NCBI GenBank assembly: GCA_004366205.1
Contig: SIRW01000049.1
Location: forward strand, 1 to 34,129
DNA length: 34,129 nucleotides
Direction of reading: 5' to 3'
From: Actinomycetota bacterium
GTDB taxonomy: Bacteria > Actinomycetota > Acidimicrobiia > Acidimicrobiales > CADCSY01
In this document: positions 16,116 to 25,984 of the stretch, in pieces
Layout: the number at the start of each line of letters is the position of its first letter
Position numbering within the stretch: position 1 is the first letter of the stretch
Position numbers and translations under genes: made by a program
The notes under the pieces: generated by a model
The model's database searches: none
What the model saw: the letters and a program-made list of their open reading frames with translations, nothing else
What the model was told of the DNA's origin: nothing

Positions 16116-16499
16116 GTGGCAGCACGCAAAGCCCTACCGCTGATGACGCTCAGCGTGGAGGAAGCCGCGGGTCTCCTGGGCGTCGGCCGCACCAAGGCCT
16201 ACGACATGACCCGCGAGTGGCGAGCCAACGGCGGCGAGTCGGGCCTGCCGGTCATCGACTGCGGCAGTACGCTGCGCGTCCCGCTCTACCCGCTGGCCGA
16301 GATGCTCGGCGTCGAGGTGTCCCACCTCCTGGCGGTGCTGCGCGACGCAGCGACGCCTGAGCCCGCGCCGGAACCTGCGCCGGCACCCCCGCTCGAGCCC
16401 GTCGCCGCGCCGGCACCGAAGCCGACACGCGGCAGCAGGCGCAAGCCTGCGATTCCCGGCAACCAGCTCGACCTCTTCGAGCACCCGACCGCGAGCTGA
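16116..16499 (+). CDS. Small HTH (excisionase-like) protein with C-terminal QLDLF clamp motif
   Basis: This 127-residue protein starts at GTG 16116 with GGAGG at 16104-16108. Residues about 10-70 form a MerR/excisionase-type helix-turn-helix (LSVEEAAGLLGVGRTKAYDM). A proline/alanine linker with EPAPEPAPAPP follows, then a basic patch (RGSRRK). Residues 117-121 are QLDLF, which matches the canonical bacterial sliding-clamp-binding pentapeptide and sits six residues from the C-terminus, where such motifs usually lie. It could be the excisionase (recombination directionality factor), a transfer regulator or a replication-linked factor. It lies 81 bases before the relaxase gene and probably shares its transcript. 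Confidence 0.72.
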   Translation: MAARKALPLMTLSVEEAAGLLGVGRTKAYDMTREWRANGGESGLPVIDCGSTLRVPLYPLAEMLGVEVSHLLAVLRDAATPEPAPEPAPAPPLEPVAAPAPKPTRGSRRKPAIPGNQLDLFEHPTAS

Positions 16500-16580
16500 C
16501 GCCGTGACCGACCACCTCTCCCACGGGAACGACCCACTGCCGAACAGACAAGTGCCCGCGGCCGGGAACGTGAGCACCTG

Positions 16581-19535
16581 ATGCTGCGGGTGACCACCAT
16601 CCACGCCCACAGCGCGGCAGCGTCGGCGCGCTACTACACCCGCTACCTCACCGGCGATGGCCCTGAGGCTGAAGGGCACTGGCTCGGCGGGCGTGCCGCC
16701 GCGCTCGGACTCTCCGGGACGGTCGAGACCGACGACCTCGAAGCGCTCCTCTCCGGACACGACCCGACGACTGGGCGGCAGCTCGGCTATCCGCTCGTCG
16801 ATCGCGTCGACAGCAAGGGCCGCATCATTCGCGCCGTCGCCGGCTTCGACGCGACGGTCTCGGCCCCCAAGTCGCTATCGGTGTGGTGGGGCCTTACCGG
16901 CGACCCTGGACTGCTCGACGCGCACAACCTCGCCGTCCGCGCCGTGCTCGACCATGTCGAGCGCTACGGCGCAACCACGCGAGTCCGAGTCGGCGATCGG
17001 CGACAGCACCCCGACGTGGACGGTCTGGTCATGGCCGCCTTCCCACAGGCGACCTCCCGCGAGGACGACCCCCAGCTCCACACCCACGTGGTCATCTCCG
17101 CCAAGGTCCTCGCCCCGGACGGGCGATGGCTGGCTCTCGACGCCCGCTACCTCAAGCGCAAGCAGCGCGCCCTCGGCGGCCTATACCAGTCGGTACTGCG
17201 CGCGGAGCTCACCAGCCGGTACGGCGTCGCCTGGGGACCTATCGAGAAGGGCCAAGCGGAGATCGCCGGCATGCCGGAGGAGCTGCTCGACGCGTTCTCC
17301 AAGCGCACCGCCCAGGTCGACACCGCCCTCGCCGACAAGGTCACCGAGTTCCGCGAGCGCGAAGGCCGCGACCCGACCCGCTGGGAACGAGCCGCGCTCA
17401 CCCGCGAAGCGTCCGAGGACACGCGCGCCAAGAAGACGCACGAGTCACCCGGCGACCTCGGGAACCACTGGCGCGACGAAGCCAAGGCGCTCGGCTGGAC
17501 CCCAGCCCGGCTCGTGGATCGGATGCGGGACGCGGCGCGCATCGCCCCGACGCCGGAGGCGCCCACGGTCTCGGACGTCGTGGAGCAGCTCTCCGCCGCC
17601 GGGTCGTCCTGGAATCGTGCCGACATCCTCCAGGCAGTCTGCGACCTGACGCCCCCAGTCGCAGGAGTGCCGGGGCGCCTGTGGGCAGCAGCCGTCGAGC
17701 GTGCCTGTGACCGTGTGATCGAGAGCTGCACGACCCTCGATCCGCCGTCAGAACGCGGACCACGGCGAGCATCCGACGGGCGGTCCATCTGGATCGCCCC
17801 CGTCGAACCACACCTCACCACCGAGGGCGTCCTCGCCCAGGAGGAGCGGATCCTCCTGTTCGCGATCGACGCCCACGACACACCCGCTCAGCCGTCGCGG
17901 ACCCTCGACCGCACCGGACTCGATGTTCTCCAGGCGGACGCGGCAGCGGCGGTCGCCGGCCACGACCCGCTCGTGCTCGTCGTCGGCCCCGCGGGCACCG
18001 GCAAGACAACCACCCTTCGCTGTGCCGCCGCCGACCTCGGCGCCCAGCATCGCCACGTCTTCGCCGTCGCACCCACGGCCAAGGCGGCCAAGGTCCTGCT
18101 GGACGAGACCGGCATCCCGGCGGCCACCGTCGCCAAGCTGCTCCACGAGTGGCGCGACCGGCAGCCCCACGACGAGTACCGGCTCCCGCCGGGTACCACG
18201 CTGATCGTCGACGAGGCGGGGATGCTGGGCAATGGGAACCTCGACACCCTCACCCAGCTCGCCGCGTCCCAGCAGTGGCGACTCGTCCTCGTCGGGGACC
18301 CCCGCCAGCTCCAAGCCGTCGGACGAGGCGGCATGTTCGACGAGCTGTGCCGCACCGGACGCGTCCACGAGCTGGCAACGATCCACCGCTTCCGCCGCCG
18401 CTGGGAGCAAGCCGCCTCGCTCCGGCTGCGCGCCGGCAACCCCGAAGCACTCGACGCCTACTTCCAGCACGGGCGAGTCGGCACAGGCACCTTCGACGCG
18501 CTCGCCGCAGACGCCGCCCGCCAGTGGATCGACCACCGCGCCGCCGGTCGATCCGTCGCCGTCGTCGCCGAGACCAACGAGCACGTCGACGCGCTCAACC
18601 ACGCCATCCAGGAACTGCGACGCGAGCACGGCCAGCTCGGTACGCGCACCGAGCGCATCGCCGGTGGCGAGTCAGCCGCTGTCGGCGACGTCATCGTGAC
18701 CCGCCGCAACAACCGCGAGCTGCGGACGAGCAACGGCGAACCGATCCGCAACCGCGACCGCTGGACGGTCACCGCCGTCGGACGAGACGGAGGCCTCACC
18801 GTGTCCCACGAACAGGGACATGGACAGGTCAGCCTGCCGGCCGAGTACGCGCGCGAACACGTCCGACTGGGCTACGCCGCCACCGCGCACGGCCACCAGG
18901 GCGACACCGTCGACGTCAGCCTGACCATCGTCACCGCCGCGACCACCCATCGCAGCCTCTACGTCGGCGCCACCCGGGGACGGGACGTCAACCGCCTCCT
19001 CGTCGTGACCGGGGACCCTGACCTGGCACGGGACGTCCTCGAGGAGGTGTTGACGAACGATCGGGCCGACCTGCCAGCGGTCGCCCAGCGCCGCCACCTG
19101 GCCGATCAGGAACCGCGTGTCGCTCGCCAAACTGCCGAAGCACGAGTGGCTGCCGCACGTCGGGCTCTCGCCGAGGCGGAGAAGCGCACCGACCCGCACC
19201 TCCGTCCGCTCCGGGATGCCGAGCATGCCGTCGAGGAAGTCCAACGCGAGGTGTGGGCCGCTCGCCGGGCCGCAGACGACGCGCCCATCTTGCGGCGGCG
19301 AGCGGCCACCCGCGCACTGACCGCGGCGGAGGCCCGGCTCGTCCAGGCACACACAGGGCTCGACCACGCCCGGGAGGAGGCAGCACCGCACCTGACCGAG
19401 GTCGCCACCGCCGCCGAACAGCTGCAAGCCGCCGAGCGGGATCTGTCGTCGGCTCGCCTCCGTGAGCGCCTCGACCACCTCTCTCGCCCTGCTCCGCAGC
19501 GAACGCTCGAGCGCGGACGGGGGATCGAGCTCTGA
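16581..19535 (+). CDS. MobF-family relaxase-helicase (TrwC/TraA-like)
   Basis: This 984-residue protein combines a MobF relaxase domain (about 1-300) with an SF1 helicase. The N-terminus has Tyr18-Tyr19 (YYTRYL), the FDATVSAPKSLSVWW motif at 89-103, and His167/His169 in LHTHVVIS of the metal-binding histidine cluster. The helicase part has GPAGTGKT at 469-476, VDEAGML, VGDPRQLQAVGRGG, a motif-V-like GYAATAHGHQGDTVD and YVGATRGRD. The C-terminal 150 residues are a long charged coiled coil. It should nick oriT, stay covalently bound through a tyrosine and unwind the strand for transfer. The 81-bp gap at 16500-16580 is a possible oriT position, but I see no clear inverted repeat there. No coupling protein is encoded nearby. 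Confidence 0.9.
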   Translation: MLRVTTIHAHSAAASARYYTRYLTGDGPEAEGHWLGGRAAALGLSGTVETDDLEALLSGHDPTTGRQLGYPLVDRVDSKGRIIRAVAGFDATVSAPKSLSVWWGLTGDPGLLDAHNLAVRAVLDHVERYGATTRVRVGDRRQHPDVDGLVMAAFPQATSREDDPQLHTHVVISAKVLAPDGRWLALDARYLKRKQRALGGLYQSVLRAELTSRYGVAWGPIEKGQAEIAGMPEELLDAFSKRTAQVDTALADKVTEFREREGRDPTRWERAALTREASEDTRAKKTHESPGDLGNHWRDEAKALGWTPARLVDRMRDAARIAPTPEAPTVSDVVEQLSAAGSSWNRADILQAVCDLTPPVAGVPGRLWAAAVERACDRVIESCTTLDPPSERGPRRASDGRSIWIAPVEPHLTTEGVLAQEERILLFAIDAHDTPAQPSRTLDRTGLDVLQADAAAAVAGHDPLVLVVGPAGTGKTTTLRCAAADLGAQHRHVFAVAPTAKAAKVLLDETGIPAATVAKLLHEWRDRQPHDEYRLPPGTTLIVDEAGMLGNGNLDTLTQLAASQQWRLVLVGDPRQLQAVGRGGMFDELCRTGRVHELATIHRFRRRWEQAASLRLRAGNPEALDAYFQHGRVGTGTFDALAADAARQWIDHRAAGRSVAVVAETNEHVDALNHAIQELRREHGQLGTRTERIAGGESAAVGDVIVTRRNNRELRTSNGEPIRNRDRWTVTAVGRDGGLTVSHEQGHGQVSLPAEYAREHVRLGYAATAHGHQGDTVDVSLTIVTAATTHRSLYVGATRGRDVNRLLVVTGDPDLARDVLEEVLTNDRADLPAVAQRRHLADQEPRVARQTAEARVAAARRALAEAEKRTDPHLRPLRDAEHAVEEVQREVWAARRAADDAPILRRRAATRALTAAEARLVQAHTGLDHAREEAAPHLTEVATAAEQLQAAERDLSSARLRERLDHLSRPAPQRTLERGRGIEL

Positions 19536-19619
19536 CCACCGTTGCCCGGCCAGTTCGCCGGTTTCGTCCTAACGTCGAAGGGCGCTGAACGACGAGGCGA
19601 AGGGCTCAGGCGACACCCG

Positions 19620-21629
19620 ATGACGCTCACCAACGGCGGCAGCTTCACCGACAAGGTCAACTTCATCTGGTCCGTCGCCGACCTGCTGCGCGGGACCTAC
19701 AAGCAGTCCGAGTACGGGCGCGTCATCTTGCCGCTCGTCGTGATCCGGCGCCTCGACTGCGTCCTCGAGGACACCAAGCCCGCCGTCCTCGCCCGCGCCG
19801 AGCAGCTCGCCGGCCGCATCGACAACCCGAACGACGCCCTGTGCGCCGCGTCCGGACACGAGTTCTACAACCTCGCCCCGATCGACTTCGCCAAGCTCAC
19901 CGCCGATCCTGAGCACGTCGCTGACAACCTGCGCGCCTACATCGGCGGGTTCTCGCCGTCGGCACGCGAGGTCGTCGACAAGTTCAGGTTCGAGGAGCAG
20001 ATTAAGCGGCTCGACGAGGCCGGTCTGCTCTACCTCGTGGTCTCCCGGTTCGCCGATATCGACCTGCACCCGGAGGTCGTCGGCAACACCGAGATGGGCT
20101 ACATCTACGAGGAGCTGATCCGGCGCTTCTCGGAACAGTCGAACGAGACCGCGGGTGAGCACTTCACGCCCCGCGAGGTCATCCGCCTCATGGTGAACCT
20201 GCTCTTCGCCGAGGACGACGCCCTGCTGCGCGACGCCGGCGTGGTCAAGACGCTCCTCGACCCGGCGTGCGGGACCGGTGGGATGCTCGCCGTGGCCGCC
20301 GAGCACCTCACGGCAATGAACCCCAAAGCCCACCTCGAGGTGTTCGGCCAGGAGCTCAACGACGAGTCCTTCGCCATCTGCCGGTCGGACATGATGCTGA
20401 AGGGCCAGTCCTCGACGAACATCGTGTCGGGCAACAGCTTCTCGGCCGACGGGTTCGTCGGCCGCACCTTCGACTACCTCCTCGCCAACCCGCCGTTCGG
20501 CGTCGAGTGGAAGAACGTCGAGACCGCCGTGAAGGCCGAGGCGAAGTCGCTCGGCTTCGCCGGACGCTTCGGCGCCGGCTTGCCGCGCATCAACGACGGC
20601 TCCCTGCTGTTCCTCCAGCACATGATCTCGAAGATGCGCCCGCCCGAGCAGGGCGGCTCGCGCCTCGCCATCGTCTTCAACGGCTCGCCCCTGTTCACCG
20701 GCGCTGCCGGTTCGGGGGAGTCGGAGATCCGACGTTGGATCGTCGAGAACGACTGGCTCGACGCGATCGTCGCCTTGCCGGACCAGCTCTTCTACAACAC
20801 GGGCATCTCGACCTACATCTGGGTTGTCACCAACCGCAAGCGCGCCGACCGGCGCGGTCTCGTGCAGCTCGTCGACGCGCGCGACCTGTTCGTGCGCATG
20901 CGGAAGTCGCTCGGCGACAAGCGCAAGGAGATCAGCTCCGAGCAGATCGACGAGATCACGAACCTCTACGGCGACTTCACCGAGAACGACCGAGTGAAGA
21001 TCCTCCCCAATGAGTCGTTCGGCGTTCAGCGCATCACCGTCGAGCGCCCGCTCCGGCTCCGTTGGGCGATCACGGACCTCACCTCCGCCGAACTCGCAGC
21101 CACCAAGGCGTGGGCGAAGCTCACCGCGCCCGAGCAGCTCGAGCTCACCGAGCGCCTCGACGCCATGGCCGGCACTGCCGCCGCCAGCGAGAAGGAGATG
21201 GCCGACGCGCTCGGGCCGCTGCCGCCTGCCATCGCCGCCGAGGTGTGGAAGCACATCGCCGTCTCGCACCCCGACGGCGTGCTCCAGACCAAGAAGGGCC
21301 AGCCGCTCCCCGACGCCAACCTGCGGGAGCAGGAGAGCGTGCCGTTGCCGCCCGGCACGCCGACGTGGGACGAGGCCGACGTCGGTGCCGCCAAGCGGCT
21401 CGCCGACGCAGACCACCGCGCCGCGGTCGACGCGTACGTCGCCGAGGAGGTGCTGCCCTGGGTGCCGGACGCATGGGTCGATCACAGCAAGACACGCATC
21501 GGCTACGAGATCCCGCTGACTCGACACTTCTACACGTACACGCCACCACGACCCGTCGCCGAGATCGACGCCGAGATCAAGGCGCTCGAGGCGGAGATTC
21601 GCGCCCTCCTCGACGAGGTCACGGAGTGA
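19620..21629 (+). CDS. hsdM: Type I restriction-modification DNA methyltransferase subunit
   Basis: This 669-residue N6-adenine methyltransferase has the N-terminal HsdM helical domain (FTDKVNFIWSVADLLRGTYK), SAM-binding motif I DPACGTGG at 214-221 and catalytic motif IV NPPF at 290-293. The ATG at 19620 is chosen because it precedes the conserved start of HsdM proteins; a longer reading frame from a TTG at 19542 is less likely. A C-terminal extension of about 150 residues ends in a predicted coiled coil (EIDAEIKALEAEIRALLDEV). The GTG of hsdS overlaps its stop. HsdM2-HsdS modifies the recognition site and protects the host from HsdR. Confidence 0.94.
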   Translation: MTLTNGGSFTDKVNFIWSVADLLRGTYKQSEYGRVILPLVVIRRLDCVLEDTKPAVLARAEQLAGRIDNPNDALCAASGHEFYNLAPIDFAKLTADPEHVADNLRAYIGGFSPSAREVVDKFRFEEQIKRLDEAGLLYLVVSRFADIDLHPEVVGNTEMGYIYEELIRRFSEQSNETAGEHFTPREVIRLMVNLLFAEDDALLRDAGVVKTLLDPACGTGGMLAVAAEHLTAMNPKAHLEVFGQELNDESFAICRSDMMLKGQSSTNIVSGNSFSADGFVGRTFDYLLANPPFGVEWKNVETAVKAEAKSLGFAGRFGAGLPRINDGSLLFLQHMISKMRPPEQGGSRLAIVFNGSPLFTGAAGSGESEIRRWIVENDWLDAIVALPDQLFYNTGISTYIWVVTNRKRADRRGLVQLVDARDLFVRMRKSLGDKRKEISSEQIDEITNLYGDFTENDRVKILPNESFGVQRITVERPLRLRWAITDLTSAELAATKAWAKLTAPEQLELTERLDAMAGTAAASEKEMADALGPLPPAIAAEVWKHIAVSHPDGVLQTKKGQPLPDANLREQESVPLPPGTPTWDEADVGAAKRLADADHRAAVDAYVAEEVLPWVPDAWVDHSKTRIGYEIPLTRHFYTYTPPRPVAEIDAEIKALEAEIRALLDEVTE

Positions 21630-22879
21630 GGCGCGTCCAGATCCGCAAGGTGGCTCGCCTCGGGACGGGACACACGCCGAGCCGTTCCGTGGAGGCCTAT
21701 TGGGAGCCTTCGGAGTGCACCATCCCGTGGCTCACCCTCGCCGACGTCTGGCAGCTACGTGACGGGTCGATCAGCGTCGTCCACGACACCAAGGAGAAGA
21801 TCAGCCCGCTCGGACTCGCGAACTCTGCCGCCGTCCGGCACCCCGCCGGGACGGTCGCGTTCTCCCGCACGGCGTCGGTCGGGTTCAGCTGCATCCTCGG
21901 AGCCGACATGGCCACGAGCCAGGACTTCGTGACGTGGACGTGCGGCCCGCAGCTCGACCCGCGCTACCTGCTCTGGGTCCTGCGGGGTGAGCGCGACGAC
22001 ATCCTCCGGCGCACGCAAGGCTCGACGCACAAGACGATCTACATGCCCGACATCGAGCAGCTCACAATCCCTCTCCCGCCGCTCGACGAGCAGCGGCGCA
22101 TCGTGGAGTACCTCGACCGCGAAACCGCGCGGATCGACGAGGTCATTCATCGGCGCGTGAACCAACTGAAGCGGCTCGACGAACGAGAGGCGCGCCGGCT
22201 AAGTGCGGCCCTCGGACTGGCTGTCACTGCTCGCGGCAACGGCTTGGCGCCGAGCGGAACTGCGCGGACGCGCGCGCTCAGGTGGGCTGCACATATCAGT
22301 GGCGGGCTGACGCTCGGCAAGCGGTACGAGGGTCCACTGGCGCGCCGGCCCTACCTGCGTGTCGCCAACGTTCAAGACGGCTACCTCGACCTCACCGACG
22401 TCGCTGAGGTCGAGGTCCCACCCACTGACGCCCGTCGCTTCAGCCTCGAGCCCGGAGACGTTCTTGTGCTTGAGGGGAACGGCAACCCCGACAACCTCGG
22501 CCGGGGATGTATGTGGCGCGGCGAGGTCAGCGACTGCCTCCACCAGAACCATGTGCACGTCGTGAGGCCGGATCGGGCACTACTCCTGCCTGAGTTCTTC
22601 GCCCTGGCTCTGCGCACCGAGTGGGTCCGACACTGGTTCACCGGCGGCGTCGCGCAGGTGTCGATCGCGACACTCAGCCAATCGCGTCTCGGTGACCTGC
22701 CGCTCCCGCTGCCGGATCTCGACGAGCAAGCACAAATGGTCCAACAATCAGAGCGTGCGCGAGCCAAGCACGAGCAACTCCGTGCGTCGCTTGAGCGCCA
22801 GGTCTCCCTCCTACGCGAACACCGGCACGCCCTGATTGCCAGCGCCGTCACGCCTCCACCTGAAGCCGAGGCTGCGTGA
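21626..22879 (+). CDS. hsdS: Type I restriction-modification specificity subunit
   Basis: This 417-residue protein has two target-recognition domains. The first (about 1-150) ends in the conserved region IPLPPLDEQRRIVEYLDRET, followed by a helical spacer (ARIDEVIHRRVNQLKRL). The second (about 200-360) ends in LPLPDLDEQAQMVQQ, followed by a second helical spacer. This is the standard HsdS plan that reads a bipartite site. The target sequence cannot be deduced here. GTG 21626 overlaps the hsdM stop (GTGA), and the stop overlaps the hsdR ATG by one base. The second half has less extreme codon use than hsdM, as expected for a fast-exchanging specificity gene. Confidence 0.92.
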   Translation: MRRVQIRKVARLGTGHTPSRSVEAYWEPSECTIPWLTLADVWQLRDGSISVVHDTKEKISPLGLANSAAVRHPAGTVAFSRTASVGFSCILGADMATSQDFVTWTCGPQLDPRYLLWVLRGERDDILRRTQGSTHKTIYMPDIEQLTIPLPPLDEQRRIVEYLDRETARIDEVIHRRVNQLKRLDEREARRLSAALGLAVTARGNGLAPSGTARTRALRWAAHISGGLTLGKRYEGPLARRPYLRVANVQDGYLDLTDVAEVEVPPTDARRFSLEPGDVLVLEGNGNPDNLGRGCMWRGEVSDCLHQNHVHVVRPDRALLLPEFFALALRTEWVRHWFTGGVAQVSIATLSQSRLGDLPLPLPDLDEQAQMVQQSERARAKHEQLRASLERQVSLLREHRHALIASAVTPPPEAEAA

Positions 22880-25800
22880 TGGCGAAGTCCAAGGAGCGGC
22901 ACTTCGAGGACGAGGTGTTCGACTCGCTCGTCGACGACGGCGGGTGGAACGCCGGACTGGCCGACGACATCGAGTTCGCAACCGGGATCGCCCCGGCAGA
23001 GCTGCTCACGTTCATCGGACAGACCCAGATCGAGGAGTGGAACAAGCTCCTCGTGCAGATGGGCAACGACCCGGATCGGGCACAGATCGAGTTCCGCAAG
23101 CGCGTCGCAGCCGAGATCGACAAGCGGGGGACTGTCGATGTGCTCCGCCATGGTGTCAAGGGGTGGGGGCTCAAGTTCGATCTCTGCTACTTCAAGCCGG
23201 CTCACGGCCTGACGCCGCTGCTCGTCGAGAGGTACGCGGCGAACCGCGTCACGGTCACCCGGCAGCAGCGCTACCACGCCAAGCACACGAAGACCCTCGA
23301 TCTGTGCCTGTGGGTGAACGGGCTGGCGGTGGCGACCGTCGAGCTGAAGAACGAGCTGACGAACCAGACCGTCGAGGACGCGAAGACGCAGTACCGGACC
23401 GACCGCGACCCGAACGACCCGTTCCTCGCCATGCGCGCTGTCGTGCACTTCGCCGTCGATCCCTACCTCGCGTTCATGACGACCCGACTGGCCGGCGCAG
23501 CGACCGAGTTCCTCCCGTTCAACCGCGGCCACAACGGGCACGCCGGGAACCCGCCGGCAACCGGCGGCAAGCACGCCACGGCGTACCTGTGGGAGGAGGT
23601 GTGGCAGCGCGACTCGTTCCTCGACCTGCTCGGTCGATTCATCCACACCGAGATCGACGACAGCGGCAAGGCGACCGGCAAGGTGATCTTCCCGCGGTAC
23701 CACCAGTGGGACTGCGTGCTGCGGCTCGAGGCCGACGCACGCGCTCACGGGCCGGGCCGCCGGTACCTAGCCCAGCACTCAGCGGGCTCGGGCAAGTCGA
23801 ACTCGATCGCGTGGCTGGCGCACCGGCTTTCGAAGCTGCATGACGACCACGACAAGGCGGTCTTCGACAAGGTCGTGGTCATCACCGACCGGCGCGTCCT
23901 CGACGATCAGCTCTCGGCGACGATCGCCCAGTTCGAGTCGGTCGCCGGTGTCGTCGTCCGAGTCGAGGACAAGGAAGGCGCGAAGTCAACGAAGCTGGCC
24001 GGGGCGCTGGCCGGCGAGCAGGCGCGGATCGTCGTCTGCACGTTGCAGACGTTCTCGTTCGTGCTCGACAAGATCGAGGGCATCGGTCGCCGCAACTACG
24101 CCGTGATCGTCGACGAGGCGCACTCGTCGCAGACCGGTGAGGCAGCGCGCGATCTGAAGGCGGCGCTGGGGGCCGGCTCGGAGGAAGCCCGGCTCGAGAT
24201 CGCCGAGAAGGAAGAGGCCGGCGAGCCCGTTACCGCTGAGGACAAGTTGAACGAGGCGGTCGCGGCGCGCGCCCACCAAGAGAACCTGTCGTTCTTCGCG
24301 TTCACCGCAACGCCGAAGCCGCGCACAGTCGAGCTGTTCGGGACGGCAGCTGCTGGCGCCGATCTGAAGGTGCCGTTCCACACCTACTCGATGCGCCAGG
24401 CCATCGAGGAGGGCTTCATCCTCGACGTCCTCCGTCACTACACGCCCTTCGGCGTCTACTGGCGGGTCAAGCAGGCAGGTCTCGGCGATCCCGAGGTCGA
24501 CAAGGGCAAGGCGTCCGCGCAGATCGCCAAGGCGATCTCGCTGCACCCGCACAATCTCGCCCAGCGGGCGAAGATCGTCGTCGACCACTTCCGCGGTCAT
24601 GTCGCCCAGCAGATCGGCGGCAAGGCGAAGGCCATGGTCGTCACGGCGAGCCGCCTCCACGCCGTGCGGTACAAGCAGGCGATCGACCGGTACCTGGCCG
24701 ATGCGCACATCACCGACGTGAAGGCCCTCGTCGCGTTCTCCGGGAAGGTGATCGATCCCGACGATCCGTCGACCGCCTACACCGAGGCCGGGATGAACGG
24801 GTTCCCCGAGTCGCAGACGGGAGGCCGGTTCAAGGGCGACCCGTCACCGCCCTACGACCCCACCGGGTTCCAGGTGATGATCGTCGCCGAGAAGTTCCAG
24901 ACCGGCTTCGACGCGCCGCTGCTGCACACCATGTACGTCGACAAGAAGCTCGAGGGCGTCAACGCCGTGCAGACCCTGGCCCGGCTCAACCGGACCCACC
25001 CCGGCAAGACCGACACCTTCGTCCTCGACTTCCGCAACGACCCCGAGACGATCGCCGAGGGGTTCAAACCGTTCTACGACACCACCATCGTCGAGCCCGT
25101 TGACGGCAACGTCCTCTACGGCTTCGCCGGCGCGATCGAGTCGGCAGGCGTGTTCTCCGTCGCCGACGTCGACCACTACTGGTCGGCGTTCTCTCTGGTC
25201 GCACCCGACCAACGGAAGGGCAACGGCGCGCTGTATTCGGCGCTCGCCGGCGCCGTCGAGCGGTTCAAGACCGAGCTCGACGACGACGACCAGGAGCGCT
25301 TCCGCTCGGACCTCGACGCCTTCATCCGCGCGTACTCGTTCCTGTCGCAGATCGTCACGTGGACCGACAACGACCTCGAGAAGCTCTACGTCTGGGCCAA
25401 GTCGCTCCAGTCGAACCTGCCCAAGCGCCCCAACGACGGGAGCCTCGACCTGGGCACCGAGGTCGAGCTGACCCACCTCCGCATCGAGAAGTCGGCGGAG
25501 GTCGACGCCAGCCTCGCCGGCACTCCAGCCGACGATGAGCCGCTCAGCGCGCTGCCGGGCGCCGGCGGCGTGTCACCAGACCCGCAGACTGAGCGGCTCT
25601 CCGCCATCATCGACCGGCTCAACGAGCGGCACGCGCTGAACCTCACCATCACCGACGCCTTGCTGTTCGAGCAGTTCAAGGGCGACTGGCTCGCCGACCC
25701 CGAGCTGGCCGCGCAGGCGAAGGCGAACACGCTCGACAACTTCCTGATCGTCTTCGCCAAGAAGTTCCTCAGCACCGTCCTGTCGCGTATGGACGCGAAC

Positions 25801-25905
25801 GCCGACATCTTCAAGGCGATCAACGACGACAAGGGATTCGCTGACGACCTCAAGGCGAGCTACGGCCGCGACGTCTACCTCGCGCTGCGGACGGACGATG
25901 ACTGA
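22879..25905 (+). CDS. hsdR: Type I restriction endonuclease subunit
   Basis: This 1008-residue protein has an N-terminal PD-(D/E)xK nuclease (Asp141, Glu155 and Lys157 in VELKN), then an SF2 translocase with Walker A SAGSGKSN (about 301-308), DEAH at 412-415 and motif III FTATP. A helical C-terminus should contact the methyltransferase core. It translocates DNA in an ATP-dependent way and cuts unmodified DNA far from the recognition site. ATG 22879 is used; GTG 22876 is one codon upstream. It closes the hsdMSR operon. The accessory cassette follows on the same strand after a 137-bp gap, so the two sets may share a transcript or be independently promoted. Confidence 0.94.
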   Translation: MAKSKERHFEDEVFDSLVDDGGWNAGLADDIEFATGIAPAELLTFIGQTQIEEWNKLLVQMGNDPDRAQIEFRKRVAAEIDKRGTVDVLRHGVKGWGLKFDLCYFKPAHGLTPLLVERYAANRVTVTRQQRYHAKHTKTLDLCLWVNGLAVATVELKNELTNQTVEDAKTQYRTDRDPNDPFLAMRAVVHFAVDPYLAFMTTRLAGAATEFLPFNRGHNGHAGNPPATGGKHATAYLWEEVWQRDSFLDLLGRFIHTEIDDSGKATGKVIFPRYHQWDCVLRLEADARAHGPGRRYLAQHSAGSGKSNSIAWLAHRLSKLHDDHDKAVFDKVVVITDRRVLDDQLSATIAQFESVAGVVVRVEDKEGAKSTKLAGALAGEQARIVVCTLQTFSFVLDKIEGIGRRNYAVIVDEAHSSQTGEAARDLKAALGAGSEEARLEIAEKEEAGEPVTAEDKLNEAVAARAHQENLSFFAFTATPKPRTVELFGTAAAGADLKVPFHTYSMRQAIEEGFILDVLRHYTPFGVYWRVKQAGLGDPEVDKGKASAQIAKAISLHPHNLAQRAKIVVDHFRGHVAQQIGGKAKAMVVTASRLHAVRYKQAIDRYLADAHITDVKALVAFSGKVIDPDDPSTAYTEAGMNGFPESQTGGRFKGDPSPPYDPTGFQVMIVAEKFQTGFDAPLLHTMYVDKKLEGVNAVQTLARLNRTHPGKTDTFVLDFRNDPETIAEGFKPFYDTTIVEPVDGNVLYGFAGAIESAGVFSVADVDHYWSAFSLVAPDQRKGNGALYSALAGAVERFKTELDDDDQERFRSDLDAFIRAYSFLSQIVTWTDNDLEKLYVWAKSLQSNLPKRPNDGSLDLGTEVELTHLRIEKSAEVDASLAGTPADDEPLSALPGAGGVSPDPQTERLSAIIDRLNERHALNLTITDALLFEQFKGDWLADPELAAQAKANTLDNFLIVFAKKFLSTVLSRMDANADIFKAINDDKGFADDLKASYGRDVYLALRTDDD

Positions 25906-25969
25906 TCGCCGCGACCGGATTCGTCCCTCTTGTCCGGAACTCAGTTGAAGGATTATTTCTACATCACTG

Positions 25970-25984
25970 CTCATGGCCCATGAG
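25970..25984. promoter_or_regulatory. Palindrome in the gap between hsdR and the accessory cassette
   Basis: CTCATGG and CCATGAG form a perfect 7-bp inverted repeat around one C. It lies in a gap (25906-26042) that is clearly less GC-rich than its surroundings and contains runs such as GGATTATTTCTACATCACT. It could be an operator within the cassette's promoter region. The -10 and -35 boxes are not clear. Confidence 0.35.

Noticed and set aside
19542-19619. TTG-initiated N-terminal extension of hsdM
   Set aside because: The extension has no HsdM similarity and the ATG at 19620 precedes the conserved N-terminal segment directly.
19569-21527. 652-codon open frame antisense to hsdM
   Set aside because: hsdM has intact catalytic motifs and coupling to hsdS; the antisense frame has no recognisable domain and typical shadow composition.
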